Made by a program: the position numbers and the translations under genes
The notes under the pieces: model-generated
What the model was told of the DNA's origin: nothing
The model's input: only the letters and a program-made list of their open reading frames with translations
The model's database searches: none
Origin: Clostridiales bacterium
GTDB lineage: Bacteria; Bacillota; Clostridia; Oscillospirales; Acutalibacteraceae
Length of the DNA: 64,000 bases
Direction of reading: 5' to 3'
NCBI GenBank assembly: GCA_012839345.1
Contig: DUNN01000029.1
Coordinates: forward strand, 104,209-168,208
Shown here: positions 28,101 to 35,942 of the stretch, piece by piece
Layout: every line of letters begins with the position of its first letter
Position numbering within the stretch: position 1 is the first letter of the stretch

Positions 28101-29807
28101 GTGAATCAGGCGGAGAAAAAGAGGCTGATGCGTGCTTCAATGGGAGAAATTACACCGGATCTTGTATTAAAATACGCTGATATTATTGACGTGTTTACAG
28201 AAAAAATATACACCGCGGATATTGCCATAAAGGATGGCTACATTGTCGGTATCGGCTCTTACCGTGGGGCATGTGAAGTGGACATGAGCGGAAAAATCGT
28301 TGCGCCTGGTTTTATTGACGCCCATGTTCACCTGGAATCGTCCATGGTATCACCGAGCATTTTCGCGGGGAAGGTACTGCCCTGCGGAACTACTACGGTG
28401 ATTGCCGATCCGCATGAAATTGCCAATGTTGCGGGAGCCGACGGCATTCGCTATATTATCGAGGACAGCAGGCACTGCGGGTTGAATGTTTTCTTTATGC
28501 TCCCGTCCTGTGTTCCGCTCAGCGAAAGCGACCACAGCGGGGGTGTGGTCGGGCTGGACGAAATGAAGCAGCTGAGGGATGAATCCTGTGTTGCCGGGTT
28601 GGGCGAAGTGATGAGCTATGAGGCTCTTCTGGCCGGGAATGACGGCCTGCTCGATAAGATTGAATTGATGAAGGGTAAGACGATTGACGGCCATTCCCCG
28701 GGGCTGACTGCCAAAAAGCTGCAGGCTTACCGGCTGGCTGGGGTAGAAACCGACCATGAGTGTGTTGATTATGCATCCGCTCTGGAGCGTCTGCGCGCGG
28801 GATTTTTTGTTCAGGTCCGCGAAGGCTCCGCCGCGCGCAATTTGAACGCGATTCTTTCGGGCGCGCTGCGGGACGAAATCAGTCTGGACCGTTTCGTGTT
28901 TTGTACGGATGACCTTCATTTGGCGGATGTTTCTAAGCAGGGCCATATTAACCACAATATTCAAATGGCAATTCAACTTGGCATGGACCCAATCAAGGCG
29001 ATTAAGATGGCTACTTTAAACCCTGCACGGGTCTACGGGCTGAAAGATGTCGGTGCTGTGGCGCCCGGCTGCCGTGCCGATTTGGTGGTGCTGGACCAGT
29101 TGGAGGACGTTTCCATTTTCGATGTCTATAAGAGCGGTGTTTCCATTAACGGAACGGATTTCTGCGCACCGTGGACGCGGCCGGATGAGAAACTAACGCA
29201 CAGCGTGCATATTCCCGAACTGCCGGCGGACAGCCTGAACCTACGTGTGAACAGCAAGTTTCCTGTTATAGAGATTATCCCCGGGCAGATTACAACCCGG
29301 CGTGTCGACCTGGAACTGCCCAGTGAAGACGGACTGTTCACGCCGCGGGACGGATTGCTGAAAATTGCCGTGGTACAGCGTCACGATGGTTCGGGGCGAA
29401 TCGGGCTGGGCGTTGTGAAAGGATTCGGCTTGAAAAATGGAGCGATTGCCTCCACGGTTGCGCATGACGCGCACAATTTGATTGTCGTCGGCGACAACGA
29501 CCGGGATATGTTTGCCGCCATTGAGGAGTTAAAAGCCTGCGGCGGGGGATATACGGTAGTCCGGGACGGAAAAGCGGTGCGTACGCTTCCGCTTCCGATT
29601 GCGGGCCTGTTTACCGATGACCGCAGCATTGATATGATCTGCGAGCTGAGCGATATGTCGATTGCCGCGCACGCCATGGGGGTTCCGGAAGAATTGGATG
29701 TCTTCCAGAACCTTTCCTTCATGTCGCTGCCCGTTATTCCCGAACTGCGTATTACGGACAGCGGATTGTTTGACGTACTGGAAAACAAATGGATTTCCCA
29801 ACCGTAA
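28101..29807 (+). CDS. ade: Adenine deaminase
   Basis: The enzyme converts adenine to hypoxanthine in purine salvage. The 568-aa protein is an amidohydrolase with metal motifs HVHLESSMV, DPHEIANVAG, GLGEVMSYE, DGHSPGL and CTDDLH, and the C-terminal domain typical of AdeC. The GTG at 28101 is chosen because GGAGG lies 7 nt before it and it gives the usual N-terminus; the frame is open to 27981, but that part would overlap the promoter. A strong terminator follows. Confidence 0.96.
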   Translation: MNQAEKKRLMRASMGEITPDLVLKYADIIDVFTEKIYTADIAIKDGYIVGIGSYRGACEVDMSGKIVAPGFIDAHVHLESSMVSPSIFAGKVLPCGTTTVIADPHEIANVAGADGIRYIIEDSRHCGLNVFFMLPSCVPLSESDHSGGVVGLDEMKQLRDESCVAGLGEVMSYEALLAGNDGLLDKIELMKGKTIDGHSPGLTAKKLQAYRLAGVETDHECVDYASALERLRAGFFVQVREGSAARNLNAILSGALRDEISLDRFVFCTDDLHLADVSKQGHINHNIQMAIQLGMDPIKAIKMATLNPARVYGLKDVGAVAPGCRADLVVLDQLEDVSIFDVYKSGVSINGTDFCAPWTRPDEKLTHSVHIPELPADSLNLRVNSKFPVIEIIPGQITTRRVDLELPSEDGLFTPRDGLLKIAVVQRHDGSGRIGLGVVKGFGLKNGAIASTVAHDAHNLIVVGDNDRDMFAAIEELKACGGGYTVVRDGKAVRTLPLPIAGLFTDDRSIDMICELSDMSIAAHAMGVPEELDVFQNLSFMSLPVIPELRITDSGLFDVLENKWISQP

Positions 29808-29825
29808 AGCCTGCAGATATTCCAT

Positions 29826-29870
29826 ACACAAAAGACGGACGATGTGAAACACATCGTCCGTCTTTTGTGT
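29826..29870. terminator. Bidirectional terminator between ade and the ECF gene
   Basis: Perfect arms of 21 nt (ACACAAAAGACGG... and its complement) flank an AAA loop. T-rich tails on both strands let it end both converging genes. Confidence 0.9.
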
Positions 29871-29887
29871 GTCAACATTTTTCACCG

Positions 29888-30532
29888 TTACTCAACCGTA
29901 TGCTTCAGGTGTTTCCGAATTGGATAGCAAACGGCGTAGGCGGCAATGGCACCAATCAACGCTTCCGGAATACCGCTGGTCAGTACGGTTAGGCCGATCA
30001 GGCCAAGCAGGGCTTCCACGCCTTGCTGAATTGCACTTGCGTAGCTTTGACCAAAGAATACGTAAATTCCGCCCATCACAAGAATCGTATTGGTCAGGCT
30101 GCCGAGCAGTCCGCTCAGCCCGTAAACCAGAATGGATTTCATTTTGGTTTTTTGGAACAGATGGAAGCACAACCCCGTAACCGTACCGACCAGGATACGC
30201 GGCACAAAACAGATCAGCAGGCTGAGCATGCTGCCGTGGTTCTGCCCCGGTACAGCATACACCGGGGTGAACACAAATGCAGTAATCGGGTTAGGCGGGG
30301 TAGTGGTCCAAACGATAAAACTGAAAAGACCGGCAAAAAAACCCATCGCTGAACCGGCGCCTGTTCCCAGTAAAATTGCCGTAATAATGACGGGAACCAT
30401 GCCGAGCGTGGCAACAATGGGGCCAATGGCCGGCAGGGAACCGAGCGGTGTAAAGCAAACAATGGCCTCAATGGCAAGCAGCATTGCAAATTGTGCAAGA
30501 AACAGCGTGTTTTTGCTGACGGATGCATTCAT
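29888..30532 (-). CDS. ECF transporter substrate-binding (S) component
   Basis: This 214-aa membrane protein has about six helices and the small-residue-rich N-terminal segment (FLAQFAMLLAIEAIVCFTPLG) of ECF S components, which bind vitamins and use a shared energising module. The Gly-rich patterns GTGAGSAMGFFAG and TPPNP and the central FVPRILVG resemble the group annotated as pantothenate or related vitamin transporters. The ligand cannot be fixed. No EcfA/EcfT gene is nearby, as usual for group II systems. GGAGG precedes the ATG. Confidence 0.85.
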   Translation of the reverse strand: MNASVSKNTLFLAQFAMLLAIEAIVCFTPLGSLPAIGPIVATLGMVPVIITAILLGTGAGSAMGFFAGLFSFIVWTTTPPNPITAFVFTPVYAVPGQNHGSMLSLLICFVPRILVGTVTGLCFHLFQKTKMKSILVYGLSGLLGSLTNTILVMGGIYVFFGQSYASAIQQGVEALLGLIGLTVLTSGIPEALIGAIAAYAVCYPIRKHLKHTVE

Positions 30533-30664
30533 AAAAATTCCTCCATGTTATCGATTAACAATGTTTGGATTTTCCTGATTTTCTCACTGGTTATTTATGA
30601 TATGATAAAATTGAATGTTTATATTTCTAATAGAGCAAAAACACAGGGTTTCTTTTATTTTTGT

Positions 30665-31420
30665 TTATTTTTTAACAACTGCCTTACGTGCAAGCAGAAA
30701 TGTCAAAGCGGAGAAGCAGCAGGCAAGCAGAACGTGGCTGCCGATCGCAACGAAAGGATGGCAGCCGCCGGAAAGTCCCCAGACGGCGCAAAGGGCCTGG
30801 GTAATCCATTGCATGAGTTTCCCGTGAAGAAGGTAAGCGTCCAGAAGGTTGATTCCGTTCACAAGGATGACCGGTACCCCTACGGAAACGGCTATTTTCA
30901 TGCCCCGGTTCATGCGGTAATACAGCGTTGTGATGAAAAGTCCCACCATAGAAATGAAAATGTAAACGACCCATAACAAAAGAAAGTTTGTCACCAGCAT
31001 CAAAAAGTATGCAGCAGGCCCAAAACCCTGAAAAGCAGGCTGATACAGCAGCAGAAATAAGGGAGTATAATTGCTGATGTGGGGGAAAACGGCAACGTTC
31101 AACGTGTCAATCAGTGCAAATATGGCGCACAGAATCCCGAAAAAGAAAAGGGTGCTGAAGAACTGCGTTCTTCGTGAGATGCCGTTGATGGAGAAGAAAT
31201 TAAAGTTTTCCTTAAAAGAGACCAGCCCAATGACCAGCAGCGTGATCATGGAAACCAATTCCATGCCGTTTAACGTCACATGCTTATCCGACGGCAACGT
31301 ATTATGGTCGATGCAGGAAACTATGAAAAGAAAATAAACACAGCTGTACATAATCATGGCCGATTTTTTAAAATCATGCAGCTGGTACCGGACAATGGAG
31401 AAAAAACGTTTTTGATTCAT
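30665..31420 (-). CDS. ABC exporter permease (YtrC/DUF-type membrane protein)
   Basis: This 251-aa protein has about six membrane helices and no extracytoplasmic domain, fitting the membrane partner of a YtrB-type ATPase. The start at 31420 is chosen because AAGGAGG lies about 9 nt before it; an earlier ATG at 31441 overlaps that site. It overlaps nothing else and follows the ATPase gene by 13 bp, in an operon led by a GntR/YtrA repressor. Such modules often respond to cell-wall-active antibiotics, which is only inference here. Confidence 0.82.
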   Translation of the reverse strand: MNQKRFFSIVRYQLHDFKKSAMIMYSCVYFLFIVSCIDHNTLPSDKHVTLNGMELVSMITLLVIGLVSFKENFNFFSINGISRRTQFFSTLFFFGILCAIFALIDTLNVAVFPHISNYTPLFLLLYQPAFQGFGPAAYFLMLVTNFLLLWVVYIFISMVGLFITTLYYRMNRGMKIAVSVGVPVILVNGINLLDAYLLHGKLMQWITQALCAVWGLSGGCHPFVAIGSHVLLACCFSALTFLLARKAVVKK

Positions 31421-31433
31421 AAAAACTGCCTCC

Positions 31434-32279
31434 TTACGCATTGGTAAGCTGAATGAACAGCTTTTGTAAATCCAGTGTGCCGACTGTAAGCCCGTCGGGT
31501 ACGTGCGTGCATGGCTCCATTAGGTAGGCTGATTTCAGTCCGCCGAGCTTGTCGCTGCCAATCAGCTTTTTGCCCTGCACATACCGGTCCACCAAATCGG
31601 CGGGTCCGCTCACCGTGCAGCCGGATTCAAGAATGTCCTGCGCATCCTCGTTTAGAAGGATGGTTCCGTTTTTCACAATGATGATCCGATCAATCAGGGT
31701 GGCGGCTTCTTCAATCAAGTGGGTGGACAGGATAAAGCACCGTTGGCTGCTGCTGAAATTTTCAATCAGCTCGCGGTAAAACAGCTCCCGATGATTGGCG
31801 TCCAGACCAAGCACCGGTTCGTCGAGCAGGACGAATTCGCTTCCACAGGCAAGCGCGATAATCAGCTTGAAGATGGAGGTGTAGCCGGTGGACAGACCGC
31901 CGATTTTTTGAAACTCGTTCAAATCGAACTTTTTACACAGACTTCTGGCATATTTGCCTCCAAAGTTTGGGTAAAACTCCGCGCTCCAGCTGAGCGCGTC
32001 AACCACGCGCATACGGTCCGGGTATTTGCTGCCTTCTGTCATGCAGTAGATTTTGGAAAGCGCGCGGTCGTTTTCCAAAACCGGTTCCCCGTCCACCGTA
32101 ATTTCTCCGCTGTCCGGGAAAAGCCTTCCGGTTATCAGATTCAGAAGTGTGGTTTTTCCCGCGCCGTTGCGTCCAAGCAAGCCATAAATGTGGCCGCTTT
32201 CAAATTCCAAGGAAACATCGGTTAGCGCTTTTGTTTTTCCGAATGTTTTGGTAAGATGACTGATTTCAATTCTACTCAT
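31434..32279 (-). CDS. ABC transporter ATP-binding protein
   Basis: This 281-aa ATPase has Walker A GRNGAGKTT, a Q-loop region, a poorly conserved signature (GGLSTGYTSIFKL, where LSGGQ would be), Walker B EFVLLDEPVLGLD and the switch His in STHLIEEA. The ATG at 32279 is chosen with AAAGGGG 8 nt upstream. It overlaps the gntR gene by 8 bp. The relaxed signature, with YTS instead of GGQ, is typical of YtrB-like ATPases. Confidence 0.93.
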   Translation of the reverse strand: MSRIEISHLTKTFGKTKALTDVSLEFESGHIYGLLGRNGAGKTTLLNLITGRLFPDSGEITVDGEPVLENDRALSKIYCMTEGSKYPDRMRVVDALSWSAEFYPNFGGKYARSLCKKFDLNEFQKIGGLSTGYTSIFKLIIALACGSEFVLLDEPVLGLDANHRELFYRELIENFSSSQRCFILSTHLIEEAATLIDRIIIVKNGTILLNEDAQDILESGCTVSGPADLVDRYVQGKKLIGSDKLGGLKSAYLMEPCTHVPDGLTVGTLDLQKLFIQLTNA

Positions 32280-32637
32280 CGTCAAAACCCCTTTCTATCT
32301 GCTCCAGAAGATCTTTTTTGTTTAGACCGAGCTTTTTGGCTTCACTGACCAGGGTGCGCACGTAGCTGTCGTAAAAATTGTTCCGGCGCTTTTTTTCGAT
32401 TCGTTCTTTTGCACCTGGGGCAACAAACATGCCAAGACCTCGTTTCTTATATACAATTCCTTCCTCCACCAAAAGGCTGATTCCTTTTAGGGCAGTCGCA
32501 GGATTGATTTTATAATTTACCGATATTTCGGTGGTGCTTGGAATCTGGGTGTTCTCCTCAAAGGCGCCGGAAAGAATGGCGTCTTCTATTTTTTCTGAGA
32601 TTTGCAGGTAAATCGGTTTTTCTTCTGCAAAACCCAT
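32272..32637 (-). CDS. GntR family (YtrA subfamily) transcriptional regulator
   Basis: This 121-aa repressor has a GntR winged helix (PIYLQISEKIEDAILSGAFE, IPSTTEISVNYKINPATALKG) and a very short C-terminal part, as in the YtrA group that regulates ABC transporters. It leads the operon repressor-ATPase-permease on the minus strand. A 17-bp inverted repeat just upstream is the likely operator and implies autorepression. Confidence 0.93.
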   Translation of the reverse strand: MGFAEEKPIYLQISEKIEDAILSGAFEENTQIPSTTEISVNYKINPATALKGISLLVEEGIVYKKRGLGMFVAPGAKERIEKKRRNNFYDSYVRTLVSEAKKLGLNKKDLLEQIERGFDDE

Positions 32638-32652
32638 ATCTTCACCTCCTGC

Positions 32653-32690
32653 GTTATATAGTTAATTACTCATGTAACTAACTATATAAC
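32653..32690 (-). promoter_or_regulatory. Inverted-repeat operator of the GntR/YtrA repressor
   Basis: GTTATATAGTTAATTAC (32653-32669) and GTAACTAACTATATAAC (32674-32690) are complementary at 16 of 17 positions around TCAT. The repeat lies 16 nt before the gntR start. YtrA-type repressors bind such long AT-rich palindromes. Confidence 0.8.
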
Positions 32691-32725
32691 ATAACATGCG
32701 GGATGTCAATCTTTTTTCAAAAAAA

Positions 32726-32753
32726 TACGCACACTCCCACAGGAGTGTGCGTA
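32726..32753 (-). terminator. Intrinsic terminator after the MATE exporter gene
   Basis: TACGCACACTCC pairs with GGAGTGTGCGTA. On the minus strand the hairpin is followed by a long T run (the complement of 32717-32725). Confidence 0.85.
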
Positions 32754-32764
32754 AAACAGTAAAT

Positions 32765-34150
32765 TCAGTCGGTTTTCTCGGGCTGCCCGCCTTTGTTGGA
32801 AACCACGCTTTTGGTTTTCCACCGCCCGGTTATGTAATAAACAAAGGAAATGATTAAACCAAGAAGCCAGCCTATGGCGTAGGAATAATAGATTGCGTCC
32901 CTTCCCCAGACAGAGGCAATCCAGTATGCAGCCGGGATTCTGGCGATCCACAGGGATACGAAAGTAGATATGGTAGGAATTGCGGTGGCACCTGCTCCAC
33001 GAACCACGGCATTGAGGATGAACAGCAATGCCAGCAGGAAATAGAACGGCAGCACGTCGTGCAGATAGGCCACGCCCGCGTCAATTACATCCTGATGCGG
33101 GCTGAACAGGCGCATGAAATTCGGGCTGAGCAGATATACAATTCCGCCGATTACCAGACAGGAACCGACGGCAAGCACCAACCCTGCGCGCGTTCCCTTC
33201 TTTACACGGTCCATAAAAGAAGCTCCTACATTTTGCCCCACATAGGTGGTTACGGCGTTTGAAAAACTTTGAATGGGCATAAAAGCAAACGTATCGATTT
33301 TATTTGCCCCATTAAACCCGGCCATAAAAGAGGAGCCGTAAGAATTGACCAGTGCCTGCATTACCATGGAACCGATGGCGAACATCGCCTGCTGAAGACC
33401 GGCGGGAATGCCGAGCTTTATGGCTTTCAGGAAAATTTGGCGGTTGAAATGAAAATGAAACAACCGGATGTGAAAGTCCGGGTAACGTTTGTTAATGAAG
33501 TAAATTCCAAAAATCCAGGAGCAGAATTCCGCGATAATCGTGGCGAACGCTACGCCGAACACGCCCCAGCCGAGCGTTGCGGTGAACAGCAGGTCCAGGA
33601 TAATATTAATGATGGTTGAGATGATTAAAAACAGCATGGAAGTCCGGCTGTCGCCGAGTCCCTGTAAAATTCCGGCGTTTATGTTATAACCAAGGTTCCC
33701 AATCATCCCGGCAAAAATCACAAACATAAAGGTCTGGGCCATTTCCATTGTACCGTCGTTCGGCACATTCATCAAACGCAGAAGCGGAACGCTGCTGACG
33801 ATTCCGATGAGGGACAGGGGTATGGCACCCAAAATCAGTGCCGTATAGATGGTCTGTACGGTTTCGCGGATTTGGTCCATATTCCCTGCGCCCAGGTACT
33901 GTGCAATGATAATGGTCGCGCCCATGCCGATTCCGATAAACAGGGAACTCATCATAAAGGTGATGGGAAAGCCGGTTCCCACGGCGGCCAGCGCTTTGTC
34001 CCCAACCACATTGCCGACGATAATGCAGTCGATGATAAAATAAAGCTGCTGAAAAATATTTCCTACCAGAAGCGGGAGGGAAAAATTGAGGATTAAGCGG
34101 TATGGATTTCCAACTGTCATATTCGTTGCGCCGGGAGATGCTGTTTTCAC
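32765..34150 (-). CDS. MATE family efflux transporter
   Basis: This 461-aa protein has twelve predicted membrane helices in two similar halves, with MATE features (LILNFSLPLLVGNIFQQLYFIIDCIIVGNVVGDKALAAVG in overlapping parts, and a Gly-rich second half). It exports cationic drugs or metabolites using an ion gradient. The start is GTG at 34150 with AAAGGAG about 8 nt upstream. It follows a cytidylate-kinase-like gene by 54 bp, and the two are probably co-transcribed. Confidence 0.95.
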   Translation of the reverse strand: MKTASPGATNMTVGNPYRLILNFSLPLLVGNIFQQLYFIIDCIIVGNVVGDKALAAVGTGFPITFMMSSLFIGIGMGATIIIAQYLGAGNMDQIRETVQTIYTALILGAIPLSLIGIVSSVPLLRLMNVPNDGTMEMAQTFMFVIFAGMIGNLGYNINAGILQGLGDSRTSMLFLIISTIINIILDLLFTATLGWGVFGVAFATIIAEFCSWIFGIYFINKRYPDFHIRLFHFHFNRQIFLKAIKLGIPAGLQQAMFAIGSMVMQALVNSYGSSFMAGFNGANKIDTFAFMPIQSFSNAVTTYVGQNVGASFMDRVKKGTRAGLVLAVGSCLVIGGIVYLLSPNFMRLFSPHQDVIDAGVAYLHDVLPFYFLLALLFILNAVVRGAGATAIPTISTFVSLWIARIPAAYWIASVWGRDAIYYSYAIGWLLGLIISFVYYITGRWKTKSVVSNKGGQPEKTD

Positions 34151-34204
34151 AAAAATACTCCTTTTCTATGCTCCACAGCGCACTGGAATTTTCCCAAATT
34201 CGCA

Positions 34205-34837
34205 TTAACAGGCTTGGTTAATGCGCCGCCGTTCCTTCATTTCTGCGGCATTCAGCAGGAGCGATACCACCTGGTCCATATCAAACATAGAAGAATCAAT
34301 GGCAAGGTCGTAGTTGCTTAAGTCGTCCCATCGCTGATTGGTGTAAAAGTTGTAGTAATTTGCGCGCTGTTTGTCTTTTTTTACAAGATATTCTGCGGCT
34401 TGTTTCGGCTCTATGCCATATTCCTTCACAATTCGGTCCATTCGGGTGAATTTGTCCGCGTAAATGAAGACGCGAAACAGGTTTTTATGATTGCGGAGCA
34501 CATAATCCGCACAGCGACCCACAATGACGCACGGCCCCTGTTCTGCCGCCTTTTGCATAATATCGGACTGGATGAGAAAAAGCTTGTCGTTAATGGGCAT
34601 ATCGCCGTTTAAATCGTTCCGGTTTCCAAATGTATAACTTCCCATCAAAAGGGAATAAATGAGGCTGGGGCTTGCATGTTCATCCGCATTCTGAAGCAGC
34701 ACCCCGTTTTCCCTTGCCGCAGCGGCAATTTGTTCCTTGCTGTAGAACGGAATGTCCAGTTTCTGCGCAAGCCTTTGTCCTATTTCGTGTCCCCCGCTTC
34801 CATATTGCCGGGAGATCGCAAAAATAGTATTAATCAT
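34205..34837 (-). CDS. Cytidylate kinase-like family protein
   Basis: This 210-aa protein belongs to the AAA_26/cytidylate-kinase-2 group. The N-terminus FAISRQYGSGGHEIGQRLA carries a P-loop-like GSGG instead of GxxGxGK, and the core has CVIVGRCADYVL and the basic lid RVFIYADKFTRMDRI. Such proteins are common in gut Clostridia; their phosphate acceptor is not established. The ATG at 34837 has AAGGGG 8 nt upstream. A promoter and a dyad precede it. Confidence 0.88.
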   Translation of the reverse strand: MINTIFAISRQYGSGGHEIGQRLAQKLDIPFYSKEQIAAAARENGVLLQNADEHASPSLIYSLLMGSYTFGNRNDLNGDMPINDKLFLIQSDIMQKAAEQGPCVIVGRCADYVLRNHKNLFRVFIYADKFTRMDRIVKEYGIEPKQAAEYLVKKDKQRANYYNFYTNQRWDDLSNYDLAIDSSMFDMDQVVSLLLNAAEMKERRRINQAC

Positions 34838-34873
34838 AATGTACACCCCTTCCGAAATAAGTCTCTTATATCG

Positions 34874-34922
34874 TATCGGACGTATACCGATTTAATTTAC
34901 CTTATTTTCTAAGATTTGTCAA
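34874..34922 (-). promoter_or_regulatory. Promoter and dyad for the kinase-like/MATE operon
   Basis: On the minus strand TTGACA (34922-34917), 17 bp and TAAATT (34899-34894) form a promoter. A dyad ATCGG-7 nt-CCGAT (34876-34892) lies just downstream, where a repressor could act. The dyad is seen directly; its role is inferred. Confidence 0.55.
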
Positions 34923-34945
34923 ATCAACTCATGAGGATTTTCTAT

Positions 34946-34974
34946 TTGACAAATACTGCAAACAAAATTATATT
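34946..34974 (+). promoter_or_regulatory. Sigma-A promoter of the yjbR-like gene
   Basis: TTGACA (34946-34951), a 17-bp spacer and TATATT (34969-34974) lie about 80 nt before the start and diverge from the kinase-like gene promoter. Confidence 0.65.
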
Positions 34975-35056
34975 AATGGTAAAGTTTATGTCTTATTTTG
35001 AAAAAATATGGAATACGGGAGCTGCTTAAACAGGAAAGAACAGTGGGGTGTGAAGA

Positions 35057-35422
35057 ATGCTGACAAAGCGGGAATTAATTGATTACTGTCTGACTTTTCT
35101 GGACGCTTACGAGGATTATCCGTTCAACGAGGATTCTGCCTCTCCCGAAGCATGGGCGGCACTGCGTCACAAAGGAAACCGAAAAGCCTTTGCATTCGTT
35201 TATGAACGCAAGGGCTTATTGCGCATAAATTTGAAATGCGACCCAATGTTTGCGGACTTGCTGCGCAGCACATATCCGGGTGTTGCACCCGCTTATCATA
35301 TGAATAAAGAGCACTGGAATACCATCACACCGGAGCAGGGAATCCCCGAACAGGAGCTGTACGAGTGGATTCGGCAGAGCTATGACCTGACCGCACTGAA
35401 GAGAGCGAAAAGAATTTCTTGA
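35057..35422 (+). CDS. MmcQ/YjbR family protein
   Basis: This 121-aa protein has the CyaY-like fold signature of MmcQ/YjbR proteins: YPFNEDSASPEAWAALRHKG, FAFVYERKGLLRINLKCDP, then a Tyr/His-rich HMNKEHWNTI and the RQSYDLTALKR ending. The family is described as DNA-binding, but its job is not settled. Its stop codon overlaps the -35 box of the tryptophan-importer promoter. Confidence 0.9.
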   Translation: MLTKRELIDYCLTFLDAYEDYPFNEDSASPEAWAALRHKGNRKAFAFVYERKGLLRINLKCDPMFADLLRSTYPGVAPAYHMNKEHWNTITPEQGIPEQELYEWIRQSYDLTALKRAKRIS

Positions 35423-35447
35423 CAAATTTGCAGGGAGTGCATATAAT
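35419..35447 (+). promoter_or_regulatory. Perfect-consensus sigma-A promoter of the trpXYZ operon
   Basis: TTGACA (35419-35424), exactly 17 bp and TATAAT (35442-35447) match the consensus at all twelve positions. Such a strong promoter is normal in front of a T-box, where control is by attenuation. Confidence 0.85.
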
Positions 35448-35487
35448 AACACATAAGATAAAAAGGAAATATCCGAAACCTGTGATT

Positions 35488-35766
35488 AAGAATAGTAGGC
35501 AGGCATATCATTCCCCCAGAGAGCCGCAGACGGTGCGATTGCGGCAGAATGTGGCAGGCTGAATGGGCTTATGAGGGCAAAACGAAACGCATGTTGCTGA
35601 GTAGTGTTTGACGGGATCTTCACCCGTTACCAAGGAAGCATACATAGGTACATGTCTGGTTTGGTGTGCAATGTGTATGGAATAAGCGGGCGATTTTTCG
35701 CCAATCCGGGTGGTACCGCAGGAGTAAATGCTCTTGTCCCTGTTTTTCAGGGGCAAGGGCTTTTTT
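35488..35766 (+). promoter_or_regulatory. Tryptophan T-box riboswitch
   Basis: The leader has the T-box hallmarks: AGAGAGCCG of the stem I AG bulge region (35518-35526), a specifier loop GAA-TGG (35561-35566) whose codon UGG specifies Trp, and the conserved T-box sequence GGGTGGTACCGCAGG (35708-35722). A terminator hairpin follows, with arms GCTCTTGTCCCTG and CAGGGGCAAGGGC (35730-35760) and six T. Uncharged tRNA-Trp should stabilise the antiterminator and allow transcription of the importer genes. Confidence 0.92.
35730..35766 (+). terminator. T-box attenuator terminator
   Basis: The 13-nt arms pair around a TTTTT loop and are followed by TTTTTT. The 5' arm lies just after the T-box sequence, so that antiterminator pairing excludes it. 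Confidence 0.88.
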
Positions 35767-35843
35767 GTTTCCTTTTATCCGGTCAACGGTGCCCTTTATT
35801 TACGATAGGTTCTGATTCAGATGAAGTTAAGGAGTTGATGCAG

Positions 35844-35942
35844 ATGGAAGATGGTTGGTGGCAAAAACCGGGTATCTTAAGTACGGCATTGCATTCGAAA
35901 CGTAACTTATACTGCTTAACTTTTGGGAGGAATTTATCATGA
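35844..35942 (+). CDS. Candidate Trp-Trp leader peptide of the trpX operon
   Basis: A 32-codon frame opens with ATG at 35844, 9 nt after AAGGAG (an in-frame ATG also lies at 35838). Codons 5 and 6 are both TGG (35856-35861). The frame contains the trpX ribosome site GGGAGG, and its stop TGA (35940-35942) overlaps the trpX start ATG (35939). GAAGTTAAG (35823-35831) can pair with CTTAACTTT (35915-35923) and could close the region as a stem. By analogy with the Bacillus rtpA (anti-TRAP) leader, which follows a Trp T-box, it may give a second, translational response to charged tRNA-Trp. Chance occurrence is not excluded. Confidence 0.5.
   Translation: MEDGWWQKPGILSTALHSKRNLYCLTFGRNLS

Noticed and set aside
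35604..35837. Upstream extension of the Trp-Trp frame through the T-box
   Set aside because: This part overlaps the T-box and terminator, which explain the sequence as RNA; only the end of the frame, after the AAGGAG site, is kept as a leader peptide candidate.
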